A stretch of 41,615 nucleotides of DNA from Welwitschia mirabilis (Eukaryota > Gnetophyta > Gnetopsida > Welwitschiales): positions 18,977,651-19,019,265 of the forward strand of contig JBOZIK010000001.1 in the NCBI GenBank assembly GCA_051453625.1. Reading direction: 5' to 3'. Positions within the stretch are counted from its first letter, which is position 1. Every line of letters starts with the position of its first letter. The notes beneath the pieces are model-generated. The model saw nothing but the letters and a program-made list of their open reading frames with translations. It ran no database searches and was not told the origin of the DNA. Both the position numbers and the translations under genes were made by a program. Of the stretch, positions 10,015 through 20,119 are shown in pieces.

Positions 10015-10130
10015 CACATTAGGGCTATAGACATTCCTAGTAATGTAGTTCTAATGATTTATTTATGACATGTTCAACTGCATTAGGGTATAGATGCTCA
10101 TTGGTAATGTGACACTAACTTCATTATGAA
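10015..10130 (+). repeat. Two diverged tandem units, period 64 bp
   Basis: ATTAGGGCTATAGACATTCC then TAGTAATGT (from 10018) recurs as ATTAGGGTATAGATGCTCA then TTGGTAATGT (from 10082). Confidence 0.5.
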
Positions 10131-11764
10131 TCAACATACTTAATTCTATTAGAAGAAGATGTATAATCCTAGGTGCTTAATTTGATCTAAATGTTTGAAA
10201 CAAGAAATAAGTATGATTATAGAAAAGGCAAAAATTGGAAAGAAAATGTGAGATTTTGAGATACCTTTATGATTACTTTCTTTAACTTATGTGCATAAAG
10301 ATTTGCTTACTAATTTTTGGATTTTTATAGCTTTACTTAAAGGATATCTTATTTGTTTGACATTGTAATCCATCAAAATAAAAATAAAATTTGTAAAAAT
10401 TTTTAATAAAATTGGCCATTAATTTAAGTCTATTATCTTTTAGATGTATGATTGGTGTATTTTTCATTGGCTTTAATACTATTTTTTCTAAGTTAAATTT
10501 TTAAGTATAATGTTTTATGAAAGAAACCACATCCATAAAACACAATTGTGTTTCCTTTAAAATGACTTGACAATTCATGCCTTAATTCTTATAACACATT
10601 CAGACTATTAATAACTTTGGATGAACTAACAATTAGATTTTACCCTTGTATCTAAGAAAACCATAACTTTTCCTTAACTTCCACTACCCCTATAAGTCCA
10701 TTGCTCTATCTATGCCATGAATGAACCTACATCTACCACTTATTCCACCTTAAGCTAACATTGTCACCTGTCACTTATGGTGCTTCCACCATTCTTGTGA
10801 AGTCCATAGCTCTTCATGCATGTTTCTGAAACTTTTGAATAGTTTTAGTATGTCTTTTACCTCATGGTTTTTAATTTTTTTGTGTATCTTCCATGAAATA
10901 TTTCTTGAAATCTATGATTCATTACATTTTTATGGAAACATAATCCATCTCTCACATTTTATTCCTCCCTTTCTACCATTCCTCTTTTCTTTTTTTATTT
11001 TTCTTACTAAATGTTCCAAAAAGATAAGTGGAAGACAAGGTGCCTTCACTGAGGGATATTATTCCATAATACCTTATTAGAATCAAAGCCAAAGTTTGAA
11101 CTTATCTGTTAAAGGAAGCTAATACATTCTACTACCCAAAGCAATTTTGAAATTTTATAAGAATGTTCTTGTTGGTAATAATAACCCTAGTTAATCCACT
11201 TACATATTTAGTGCATTTCATTTTCCATATCATTAGTTGATTTTGAAGTAATCTCAGTGGTACAATACTTTGATCATCTTCCATTTACTTTTGTAAAAAT
11301 TTTAGAATATTGTTGTCATGCCTTGGATGTAGAATATGCTATCCATTAAGAATGCGCCCTACCTTATAAGGTTTAATACAAAAAATAGCTAGCTTTATTT
11401 CAGTTTATCATTTGCAATATTTTACCTACATCACATGTAACTGATTCTTACAACAGTCATTTAGATCTCAATAGAATAATCTAGGAGAATAGGCCCTTTA
11501 ACATAGTAAAATTCCTGTTTAAAACCATTATAAACCACATAGGAAGCAATAGCAGCCTCTTTTTGTGTTACCTCATTTCAGGTATCATCTGCAATATCCT
11601 TTACTAGACATTAGACTGTGAAGGTTGGAAGAAAGCCTATATAGTAATCATTACATCCCACAAGATTACCTAAGTTTAAAAGTACTAAAATATTAATTGG
11701 ATCATAAGGTAGCAAGAAGAATAGCAAGAAAAGCAACAATAGTAGCAAGAGGGGGAGATTCATC

Positions 11765-11980
11765 ATGATCCATCTTCCATTTTCTCTATTTCCTCCTTAT
11801 GTAACTCTGTATGTACCTCCAACAACTTATCATAAAGGCAAGGAACCTATTGAAGAATCCTCCCATCCTCCTCCTTCTTCTTCTTCCCTTCAATCTCCAC
11901 ATTTCCTTTCTTCTTCATCCAGTAAAACATTTTTGGGGCAGCCACTGCAAAGACATAAGGCTAAGATTTACAAGTTATGA
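11765..11980 (+). CDS. Short open frame with Ser/Pro-rich stretch, inside the Ty3 element; function unknown
   Basis: It encodes 71 residues: a Pro-rich start, then KGKEPIEESS and a run of Ser/Pro (PPPSSSSLQS, SSSSS) and a basic end (RHKAKIYKL). I do not recognise a domain. Low-complexity Ser/Pro segments with KGKE-like starts occur in extra open frames of some Tat/Athila elements, so it may be an element relic. It may equally be chance, since it is short. No promoter or partner visible. Confidence 0.2.
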   Translation: MIHLPFSLFPPYVTLYVPPTTYHKGKEPIEESSHPPPSSSSLQSPHFLSSSSSKTFLGQPLQRHKAKIYKL

Positions 11981-12350
11981 GGAAAAATGAAGAAAAGTGC
12001 TAAGCATCAAAAGAACATGTCACATTGGCAAAAAAAAAGTATAAAAAACTAGAAAGGTTAGTCTCTCATAGAAGATATTTTGGTTGAAAATTACATTTTT
12101 ATTGTATGCATTTAAGTGCATTATGTTGTAATCTTTTCAAGTGTGCTATATTAAAATTTTCTGCATGCTAGTTAAAGTATTTATAGTGTTTCATAAGTGT
12201 TTACAATAATGTGATTTTCTAACTTGTAGTATGAAAGCCATGTAATGAAAATTTTATTTTCAAAAATTTTAACTTGTTCTCAAAAAAAAATATTAAAATA
12301 TTTCTATCTCTTTAACTTTGAGGATAAAGTTTAGTTTTGATTAAGAGGTA

Positions 12351-13989
12351 TGGTATGTGATTTTCAATGAATTTTACTGATTTTGATGCCTTCTTTTTTA
12401 AAAATTGATTAAAAAATTTTCAAAAGTTATACTACTTTCATGCTTGAATATTTTCCTTAGAAATTTTTGCTATGTTGATCATTTCTTTATCAACTTTTTA
12501 CTAAGAGACTAGTAAAAGTCTAGTTAGGTTGTGTGTTTACATGTAAATATTGATATTTAAAGAAAGCATATTTGATTAATTTAGCTTAGATGAAGACATT
12601 AAAATGGTCATTTTATTATAAAATTATATCTTTTATCCTTTTTAGCGTGAATTATGAAATTAACTTTCCCATAATAATTTCAAGTTAATTTATGTCTTCT
12701 AAAATACATGTTCCAAAATGAAAGAAATCTAGTAGAAAATGCCAACACTACCATCTAGGTTACCGACATCATTGGTCTTTTAATGCAGAGTTGATTCAAA
12801 GCTACATTATGACATCTTTATGGGAAGAGCATCATATTCAACTTGCAGGCTTAGCCAAAAATTAAATAAAAAACAATCATCAACTTTAATGACACATGGC
12901 AAAGCTACAAAGTGACCATGGCAGCAACATGTGGCAGTGATGAGTACAAAGATATAAAAGGCACATGGTGATAGCATCTAGTGGTAGCTGCATCATCATC
13001 TGAAGGACATGTCAACACCACTTTTCATAAAAAGACAAATATTTCTCCTTAAAGCTACATGATGAAATTTGTAACCTCCCTAATGTAACTGTCCAAAGTG
13101 TAATCCTCCTAATCTAACCACCATCAACCACTATAAGTCAAAGATTCCTAAGTCTTCCCTCATGTGTAAAAGGGCCTTAAGCCCTCATTGTAAAAGATAA
13201 ATGTGGTCGGAAGTCCTAGAGTGTCAGAACATCATGGCTTTCCAAGCACCTCCCTTAGGAGCAAACTTCTTCCAAAACTAGTTCAAGGAGTTCGTTTTAG
13301 CTTCATCTTCCTTTTTTGATATAATGTATTCCTGATTTAAATGCAAAAATAAGTTGTTCATTCTTTGATTTCTAGTGCATGTTAAGATGGTACTTTTAAT
13401 CTTTATGTAAGACTACTTCTTGTCTTAGTACAAAAGCAATTGTTTATTTTTCGATTTCTAGTGCACGTTAACACAATACTTTTAATTCTTAGGTGAGACT
13501 ACATTATCAAGTTCAATTAACTATTGGTTATAGTCATTGTTATGTTATAAATCTTAAGCATAGTTGTCCTTACTTTCTATGTTTATGAAAGGCTATGAAA
13601 GACTATGTAACTATTGAACTCACCAGCACTCATGTGGTGAATGAGATTATGTTACCACACCTGAGCCATCACAACTTGATGATTTGAGTTTGTGTTTCAC
13701 CGATTACAAAATATCGTTGGAGCAAAGATGGATTGTTAGACAAGCCGAACTAGACCTTTGGAGCATGTTTGTTTCTCTACATCACCAATCGAAATTCACA
13801 AAAAATTCTTAAACTCTTAATTTTACATTTGCTTCATTTTTATTGTACGACTGTTAATGTTATGTTACTTTTGTTAAGTTTACCTCAAGGATCCCTATGA
13901 AAGAATGTCCCAGAATGTTTACCTAGTTTTTATTGACATTCGCAGCTACTCCAAAAAAATAGCACTATTCAAGTGTGAACAGGTATCCA
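12351..13989 (+). mobile_element. 3' LTR of the Tat/Athila-like Ty3 element (about 1.6 kb)
   Basis: The start is set by the TG after a purine-rich run at 12340-12350. The end is set by a typical U5 of this lineage: CTCAAGGATCCCTATG, then CAGCTACTCC, ending ..ATCCA at 13989. TATAAAAG lies at 12953-12960, and a second weaker TGTAAAAGGG at 13164-13173 is followed by a CCTTAAGCCCTCATTGTAAA run common near R in such LTRs. No partner 5' LTR is in the window, so this could also be a solo LTR; the gag-protease order to its left favours a 3' LTR. Both boundaries are approximate. Confidence 0.6.
13345..13516 (+). repeat. Two tandem units, period 86 bp, inside the Ty3 LTR
   Basis: TTTGATTTCTAGTGCATGTT (anchor TCTAGTGCA at 13371) recurs as TTCGATTTCTAGTGCACGTT (anchor at 13457). 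Matching continues through TACTTTTAAT and the GACTAC segment of each unit. Confidence 0.7.
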
Positions 13990-14206
13990 AATTAGAGGTT
14001 GAGGGCTCTATTTTCAATTGTGATATTTCCATGGGAGATGGTTCTCCATGAAAAGTTGGTCTTCCTTAGCGCAACGGTTGTCACAAACCTTGCATGGAAG
14101 AAAGTCCAAGGTCTTAGAAGCAGGAATTTTTTGAGACCTGTTGAGTTGACTAGGTGAATATTTTGTTTAAAATAGAGAAGATGAAGCGTAAGAGCCTGTT
14201 GTTCCA

Positions 14207-14425
14207 TTGAAAAGGGTGATAAAAGAAGACCACATGCATATGTGGGGTAATGTGGTCGGACTGGTCAAAGAGGCAGACGGCATGGGGGAAGGTGGGAGCA
14301 TGGGCAACGAGACTGTCTCATTGCCTTGGATTGCAACACAGAGGGACTTATTGTCCTGCGCACTGCAGGCATTGTACAGAGCGGTAGGTCAGAGCCTCAG
14401 CGACTCTGATGACATTCGCGGGTGA
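14207..14425 (+). pseudogene. Open stretch of unknown function, possible gene fragment 1
   Basis: Seventy-two codons, open from a TTG and in fact from the codon after an upstream stop near 14189, so no convincing start. The first Met is near 14234 (HMHMWGNVV). It has a Gly-rich segment (DGMGEGGSMGNE) and ends in SLSDSDDIRG. I do not recognise a domain. Its stop at 14423-14425 overlaps the next open stretch in a different frame, which fits either a frameshifted old gene or exon pieces. The plausible donor GGTAGGT near 14383 is weak evidence. Confidence 0.3.
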
Positions 14426-14733
14426 TCTATCAGTTTTGTCCTTCAACGGCAGTGCAGTACGCAAACGTTGCTTGCCCGGTGAGAACAGTGTGTCTAATTG
14501 ATTGCAGTCATTCCAAGGGCTGGCAATGTGCTACCATGAATAACGTTTTCGAAAATAAAATTGTCTGCAAGCTGTGGCATCTTGACCGTGTAACGGCGAT
14601 AATGGCGCAACATTCGCACGTTGGGTGGGTGATTGCGCAGCCAGAGCCTTTGTTACAAAAGAAAGATATATCTGGTGAAGTAGATACAGAAACACTGCTG
14701 CCCAATCGTGTGCCAAAGGCATTGGAAAAATAG
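14422..14733 (+). pseudogene. Open stretch of unknown function, possible gene fragment 2
   Basis: One hundred and three codons from a GTG; the first Met is at MNNVFENK (near 14536). It is Cys- and His-containing (CPVRTVCLIDCSHSKGWQC, KLWHLDR) and ends VDTETLLPNRVPKALEK. No domain recognised. Two smaller open frames on the opposite strand cover the same bases and cannot be excluded. Base composition is unlike the flanking transposon remains, which supports an origin in a real gene, but no intact reading frame is present. Confidence 0.3.
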
Positions 14734-14791
14734 ATCCCAATGTGGCAGCATGCTTACTGTTTTTTTTTTTTTTGTGAGCTCAAAGACAGTG

Positions 14792-15043
14792 ATGGGTTGT
14801 GGAGGTGCTGCACTCTATTACGTTGCCATCTGTGAAGAAAAAGGCATGCCAAGTGCAGCGACGCATGAGATGGGCGTTGAGAAGCCCGAGTTTGAAGAAA
14901 TACAGCCGGTGTGGGATGCGCTTGATGCAGAACAGCCTGCGTTTGAAGAAGAGGAGAGTATATTTGATAAGCAACCGGCCATTTTTGATGAAGAAGAGGG
15001 TGCCATGCCGTTAGTGAGGACGGACGGTGACAACGGCTTCTAG
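14792..15043 (+). CDS. Small open frame for an acidic protein with QP-type internal repeats; function unknown
   Basis: Eighty-three codons from ATG 14792 to the stop before 15044. It starts MGCGGAALYYVAICEEKG and ends with a strongly acidic tail containing three imperfect units beginning QP: QPVWDALDAE, QPAFEEEESIFDK and QPAIFDEEEG. The frame is open further upstream to 14708 through a run of T, but that part looks noncoding. I do not recognise the family. Acidic tails occur in many nuclear proteins, which is not enough for a function. It could be the last exon of a gene whose earlier exons are the stretches at 14207-14733, or a gene fragment carried by a transposon. No terminator or poly(A) signal was identified with confidence. 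Confidence 0.35.
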   Translation: MGCGGAALYYVAICEEKGMPSAATHEMGVEKPEFEEIQPVWDALDAEQPAFEEEESIFDKQPAIFDEEEGAMPLVRTDGDNGF

Positions 15044-15418
15044 GACAAGGATGATGGCCCTTTGCAAATTACTTGATCTGGACCATTTCAATTTCTTTGT
15101 CTTTTTAAAACACTTTATCTTTGTTGCCCTTTTATGAAGTTGAACACCATCTTAAAGCCATAAAAATCACCCTTGTGTGCTCTAAAATGTAGTCATTCAT
15201 GCCCACCATTACTATGCCCATTACGTGTATTACATGATAACAATTTCGTATTAAGAACCCCAAAATTTTGGAGGCGCTGGTGGTCTTCTATAGTGTCATC
15301 CAATATGGCTTATTCCATAAATGATATTGTCTAGTGACAAAACATTCTTGGTACCTTTAACAAGTTCTTTTTTAAAATGTGATTAAATGAACTAAAAGTA
15401 ACATGATAAACCTTAGAA

Positions 15419-15755
15419 TGTTGTAAGGAAATGGATCAAACGCAAAAGAGAAAATTAAAGAACACAGAACATGCAAGATTTACGTGGTTAGGCAAAATTG
15501 CGCTCCATCCATAGCCGCACTAGTGTTTTTATATTAATCTTTGAAGGTTACAACCTTTGAAGGTTACAACCTTTGATGGTTACAATACAAGATATTTTTC
15601 AACATAAGATATATATTGCAAAAGTAGGGCAACACAGGTCTATGGCCCAAATGGCCCAGAAAAAGCTTTAGAGGCTTCACCTCCACACCCCACTCCGACT
15701 CATCTGCGTCGTGCGTTAAAAGGCTAGACTAGATTAGTCGCCACACACTCCAACA
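15419..15755 (-). mobile_element. 3' LTR of the Tork/Tnt1-like Copia element
   Basis: Read on the - strand it starts TGTTGGAGTGTGTGGCGAC at 15755, right after a polypurine tract, and ends ..TTCCTTACAACA at 15419. It matches 19735-20119 along most of its length (shared blocks include CGTGGTT, AACATAAGATATATATT, CGACTAATC). It carries three 16 bp tandem units at 15539-15586. No clear target-site duplication is seen between 15414-15418 and the right flank. Confidence 0.85.
15539..15586 (-). repeat. Three 16 bp tandem units in the 3' LTR
   Basis: Unit on the + strand: CTTTGAAGGTTACAAC, three copies in a row. Each unit holds GGTT...AAC arms, so an array could form small hairpins. The 5' LTR has six copies. 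Confidence 0.9.
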
Positions 15756-15768
15756 ATCTCCCTCTTGG
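15756..15768 (-). other. Polypurine tract of the Tork-like Copia
   Basis: CCAAGAGGGAGAT on the - strand, immediately before the LTR start TGTTGGAG. Confidence 0.8.
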
Positions 15769-15856
15769 AGATTGATCTAGGTGTACCAACAAAACTCATG
15801 TAACCTTTCTCTTTTTCCACGAACTCCAACAACTCTAGTGTGGTGCCTCCTCATCA

Positions 15857-16560
15857 CTAACCATGAAGGCCAGCTAAGGTCACGCATAGCCTCAACTTAT
15901 CAGTGGTGACCACTTTGGTCAACATATCTGCAGGATTCTTTGATTGAAGAATTTTCTTCAGCGATAATGTTCCATCATCTATCAGACCATGGATATGATG
16001 GTATCTTAACTAAATATGCTTAGATTTGGAATGAAAAACTAGATCTCTAGTAAGATGAACAGCACTCTGACTATCACTGAATAGCTTTCTATTGTCCTGT
16101 ATCTTTCCCACCTCCTTTAGAAGATCCTTCAACCAAATAATCTCCTTTCCAGCTTTTGATATAGCCATATATTCTGCTTCAGTGGTTGAGAGAGTAACAC
16201 TCTTTTGAAGTTGAAACATCCAACTCATAGAGGTACCTCCCATAGTGAAAATGTAACTTGTAGTACTCTTCCTACTATCTAAATCACCACTAGATCTGCA
16301 TTAGAAACCCTTATAGAGTAACATTGCTCCTTTTAAAACAAAGTGCGATACCTAAGGTACCTTTCAGATATCTTAACAGCCACTTTACAGCTTCCCAATG
16401 CTCCTTACCTAGATCAGATATAAACCTGCTAACAATTCCCACTGCATGTGCTATATCTGGCTTGGTACAGACCATAGCATACATTAAACTCCCTACTACT
16501 AATGCATATGGTACTCTGAATATCTGTTCATGCTCTTCATCTATTTTTAGAGATTACTTT
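15857..16560 (-). pseudogene. RNase H and end of pol, Tork-like Copia
   Basis: RNase H would remove the RNA template during DNA synthesis. The block at 16010-16243 is open for 77 codons and holds the hallmark TLSTTEAEYMAISKAGKEI and the FSDSQSAVHL motif. Upstream (16320-16560) is the KPDIAHAVGIVSRF and HWEAVKWLLRYLKGTLG connection region, both standard in this family. Downstream the frame continues through NPADMLTKVV to the TAG at 15857-15859, the natural end of pol. There are stops at several places. The core motifs are well preserved compared with the rest of the element. Confidence 0.85.
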
Positions 16561-17330
16561 TTATTGAGATTAAAGTGACTTCCTAAAGGAGTGATTCTTC
16601 TCTTTGTAACCTGAATGCTGAAGCTATTAAGCACCTTCTTTATGTACTTTTCTTAAGATAACCTGAGGATTTCTTGTGATCTGTTTTTACTGATTCTCAT
16701 TCCAAGTATCTACTTGGTCAGTCTTAAGTCCTTCATCTCAAATTTTTATGCCAACTATTACTTCAATCTGTCTATCTCCTACAAACTAGATCCTGCAACT
16801 AACATGTCATAAACATATAAAAGTAGAATAATATAATAGTCACCAAGCCTCCTTGTGTAACAACAATGATTCCTCTTGCATCTTGTGAAACCAGCATCAC
16901 ATATGAATCTGTCAAACTTCTTGTACCACTGTCTGAGAGCTTGCTTTAATTTATATAAACTTTTCTTTAATCTACACATAAGGTTTTCTCTACTAGCAAC
17001 TTGGAAAACTTTTGATTGTATCATGTAGATGTCTTCCTCAATTTCACCACACAAAAAACGGTTTTCACATCTAGCTGCTTTAGATGCAAATCCTCTGTAG
17101 CTATAATACTTGGCACTAATCTGATGGTAGTCAACTTTACTATGGGAGAAAAAATCTCTGTGTAATCAATTCCCCCTTTCTACTGGAATCCCTTCATTAC
17201 TAGCCTTTCCTTGTATCTCTTGCTATCATCATGCTCTTCCTTGATCCTATACACCCACTTAATACTTTCTTTCCTTCTGGCAACTTAGTAATTGTCCATG
17301 TCTTATTCTTCCTGAGTGACTTCATCTCAT
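16561..17330 (-). pseudogene. Reverse transcriptase, Tork-like Copia
   Basis: It would copy element RNA into DNA. N-terminal blocks (17110-17330) include EMKSLRKNKTW, LPEGKK and a DYTEIFSPIVKLTTIR stretch, the last strongly Tork/Tnt1-like. The open part at 16779-17054 reads EEDIYMIQSKVF, LKKSLYKLKQALRQWYKKFD and ILLLYVYDMLVAG. The catalytic YVDD box is YVYD here (16806-16817): the first Asp is Tyr. With nearby stops this is clearly inactive. It continues in order into the connection region and RNase H at lower coordinates. Confidence 0.9.
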
Positions 17331-17559
17331 TTCTTATGACCAACTCCCACTTAATAAAATATATCGCCTGCATTGCTTCATTAAGACATTATGGTTCCTC
17401 AACATTAGTCAAGAGTAAATAATGTAATAAGGGAGAGTACCTTAATTTGGGCTTAGGTGTTCTTACATACCTTCTCAACTAAGGTTCTGGTGTAACTAAT
17501 TCTGACTCAACTTCTTTATTTTCGAGATTCTCTTAAGTCCTTTCAGCTACACCACTCTT

Positions 17560-18500
17560 TGAGATTTATTCTAGTTCAACCTTCTCACTTTCTACTTCCT
17601 ATTTTCCTACATTGTTAGATTCTAGTCCATACCTATCTTTGTACACCACATTCTCATTAAATGTAACATCCCTATGCCTTAAAATTTTCTCATTCTGATC
17701 ATCCCAAAAGCGTTAACCAAAATCATCAAAACCATAACCAATAAAATAGCACTTTTTAGCCTTATAATCAAGTTTATATTAGATATCAGAACCTAAATAC
17801 ACAAATGAAACACAACCAAAAACATTTAGGTGTGAGAAATTTACCTCTTTACTTGACCATTTATCCTTAAGTATCTTAAAATTTAGTGGAATTGGAGGTC
17901 CTCTATTTATGAAATAGGTTATTATGCTAACTGCATTCGCCTAAAACATTTTTGGTAGTCTAGAACATATTCTCATGCTTCTAGATCATTCGTTCAAGGT
18001 CTCATTTATCCTCTTTACTACATCATTTTGTTTTGGTGTTTTAGGAACTATCTTAATTATTCTATTTCCATTCTCAGAACAAAAATCCTCAAACTTTAAG
18101 TTATCATACTCCCCTCCATTATCTGACCTCAAACATTTAACTTTCAAATCTGTTTGGTTTTCCACTTTTACCTTTCATCTTTTAAATACAAAAAGTACAT
18201 TAGATTTATTTTTAGGAAAATAAACCCATATCTTCTAAGTGGAGTCCTCAATGAATGTGACATAATAATGTGAGCCTTCAAGGGAAGTCATTAGGACTGG
18301 TTCCCATACATTTGTATGCACTAGTTCCAACTTCTTAGTCTTTGATGTTCTTCTAGCTTTTAAGAATCTCACTCTTTTCTGCTTTCCATATATACAATCT
18401 TCATACAAACCAACATCAACTAACTATAAGTCTAGTATTTTCCCCTTTCAAGTGAGCAACTTCATTTCCTTTTCACTTATGTAGCCTAACCTTCAATGCC
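17560..18500 (-). pseudogene. Integrase, Tork-like Copia
   Basis: Integrase would join the DNA copy to the host chromosome using a D-D-E triad. On the - strand: VHTNVWEP (about 18299-18322) where the family has HTDVWGP, so the first Asp is Asn; SDNGGEYD (about 18105-18130) intact; then QNDVVKRINETLNE (about 18010-18055) where the family has QNGVAER, so the catalytic Glu is Lys. The C-terminal part follows: LNVFGCVSFVYLG, CYFIGYGFDDFG and RHRDVTFNENVVYKD. Two of three catalytic residues are lost, and there are stops. Confidence 0.88.
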
Positions 18501-19692
18501 ACAATGTTGACTTCAAATCAAAATTAACCATTGAGACTAAATCCTTTGCTTCTATAGTCATGTACAAAGTTCCAATCTTATTTCTTCAAGCTACTACTAG
18601 ATTTCCTTTAATGATCTTCCATGATCTGCTATCAAATATTGTATTGTATCCTTCAGCATCAATCTAATCCATGAAAATAAAGTTCTTCTTCAACTTTAAT
18701 TTCTTTCTGTGGGTGGTTTTTATGTATACATCATCCTTTCCCATAGTGTTCAAAGATTTATCATCTACAAGATATACCTTTCTAAACATACCAGCAACAT
18801 AGTTATGAAATAACTCTTTGCAAGGAATAGAGTGAAATGATGCATCTGAATCAAGAATCCATAACTCAATACCACTATCTACGTAACAAATTAAAGCATC
18901 TACAATTTCATCGGTAGATACATTCGCTAAATCATCCTAGTGATCCTATTTATTCTTCTTTAGTTATTTGCACTAATTTCTGAAGTGGTCTTTTTTATCA
19001 TAATTTCAGTAAGCTATTTTCATGTGATGCTTAAACTCACTTCTCGTTTTAGATTTTGGCCTTCTNNNNNNNNNNCTCTACCTCTCCCTTTACTACTCAC
19101 GATAGAACTCAAAAATTCACCTAACTTTCTTCTACAAATATCCTTATTGAGAATCAAGTCACAAACTTCTAATAGCTTTTAACATCTAATCTCTTAACAA
19201 ATGGCTCACTGCAATCATAGTCACAAACCAAATTTTAGGTAATGGTGATACTAATATCAATGCTCTAATTTCATCCTCAAATGTAATCTTCATTAAACTC
19301 AACTAATTTATGATCTCGTTGAATTTATTGATGTGCTTTATAACTAACGCACCTTTAGACATCCTCAAATTAAATAATCGATACATCAAATATACTTTGT
19401 TTGGGGCTGAAGGCTTCTCATACATATTTGATAAGGTATTCATCAAACCCTAAGTAGTCTTCTCATTAATGATGTTAAATGCAATGTTCCACGATAACAT
19501 CAATCAGATCACCCCAAGTGCCTGGCAATCTAACAAAATCTAATCTTCCTTCTTCATATTTTCTGGTTTCTTCTCTGATAGTGGTTTGTGCAACTTCTGC
19601 TGATACAGATAGTCCTCAATGTGCATCTTCTAGAGACTGAGGTCTACCCCATCAAACTTGTCAATCTTGACTTTCCCATATTCTGACATCAT
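18501..19692 (-). pseudogene. gag: Gag and protease part, Tork-like Copia
   Basis: The start is set by the tandem ATGs at 19692-19687, just inside the primer site: MMSEYGKVKIDKFDGVDL. Then come IEDYLYQQKLHKPL and, around 19340-19400, VYLMYRLFNLRMSKG, a Gag block in which the family has KLYLKQRLYGLRMSEG. LVSPLPKIW near 19230-19250 is also typical. The 10 N gap (19066-19075) falls near the knuckle region. Around 18830-18880 WILDSDASFHS-like sequence marks the protease active site region on the - strand. Several stops. Gag would form the particle and protease would mature it. Confidence 0.8.
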
Positions 19693-19722
19693 TGCTCCCA
19701 CTCATCCTCTGCGAGCTTGATC

Positions 19723-19734
19723 ACTCTAATACCA
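19723..19734 (-). other. Primer binding site of the Tork-like Copia
   Basis: On the - strand TGGTATTAGAGT, two differences from TGGTATCAGAGC, directly next to the 5' LTR. Confidence 0.8.
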
Positions 19735-20119
19735 GTTATTAGGAAATGAATCAAATGTAAAAGAGAAAATCAAAGAACATAGAACACATAAGATTTACGT
19801 GGTTTGGCAAAATTGCAATTCATCCATGTCTGCCCTAGCATTTTTATATTAATCTTTGACGGTTACAACCTTTGAAGGTTATAATCTTTGAAGGTTACAA
19901 CCTTTAAAGGTTATAACCTTTGAAGGTTATAATCTTTAAAGGTTACAATAAAAGATATTTTTTAACATAAGATATATATTAAAAAATTAGGGCGACACAG
20001 GTCTGTGGCCTAAATGGCCCACTAAAAACTTTAGGAGCTCTGCCTCCATACTCCACTCTGACTCATCTACATAGTGCATTAAAAGATTAGACTGGATTAG
20101 TCGTTATGTACACCAAGCA
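19735..20119 (-). mobile_element. 5' LTR of the Tork-like Copia element
   Basis: It matches the 3' LTR at 15419-15755 but is longer because it has six rather than three 16 bp units (19854-19949). The outer end is set at 20119 because the - strand then starts TGCTTGGTGT, alignable to TGTTGGAGTGT of the other LTR; the exact base is uncertain. Confidence 0.8.
19854..19949 (-). repeat. Six 16 bp tandem units in the 5' LTR
   Basis: Six consecutive units of CTTTGAAGGTTACAAC with small changes (ACGG, TTATAAT, TTAAAGG variants), starting at 19854, 19870, 19886, 19902, 19918 and 19934. Confidence 0.9.

Larger units (their letters stand above)
9242..12340 (+). mobile_element. Long internal region of the Tat/Athila-like element without recognisable pol
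   Basis: About 3.1 kb between protease and the 3' LTR. I searched the + frames for reverse transcriptase, RNase H and integrase blocks that are still readable in the other decayed elements here and saw none. The hydrophobic open frame at 10820-11080 has no recognised domain. A two-unit repeat lies at 10015-10130. Near 12315-12350 the sequence GATAAAGTTTAGTTTTG then GATTAAGAGGTATGG resembles the run into a Tat/Athila 3' LTR. Confidence 0.5.
13990..15418. other. GC-richer island between two retroelements
   Basis: Between the Ty3 LTR end and the next Copia LTR. Roughly 14200-15050 is clearly richer in G+C than the rest of the window by eye, with several open frames on both strands. The flanks 13990-14180 and 15060-15418 return to AT-rich sequence with no recognised feature. 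It may be the remains of a host gene or a captured gene fragment. Confidence 0.5.

Noticed and set aside
10820-11080. Hydrophobic 86-codon open frame, possible membrane protein
   Set aside because: Phe/Leu/Ser composition is what T-rich DNA gives by chance; it lies inside a retroelement and has no recognised motif.
13992-14207. 71-codon - strand open frame at the left of the GC-rich island
   Set aside because: No recognised motif, begins where the + strand open stretches begin, and cannot be told from chance.
14384-14510. A small intron joining the open stretches in the GC-rich island
   Set aside because: GTAGGT to GCAG is possible, but the joined frame hits a stop within about 12 codons.
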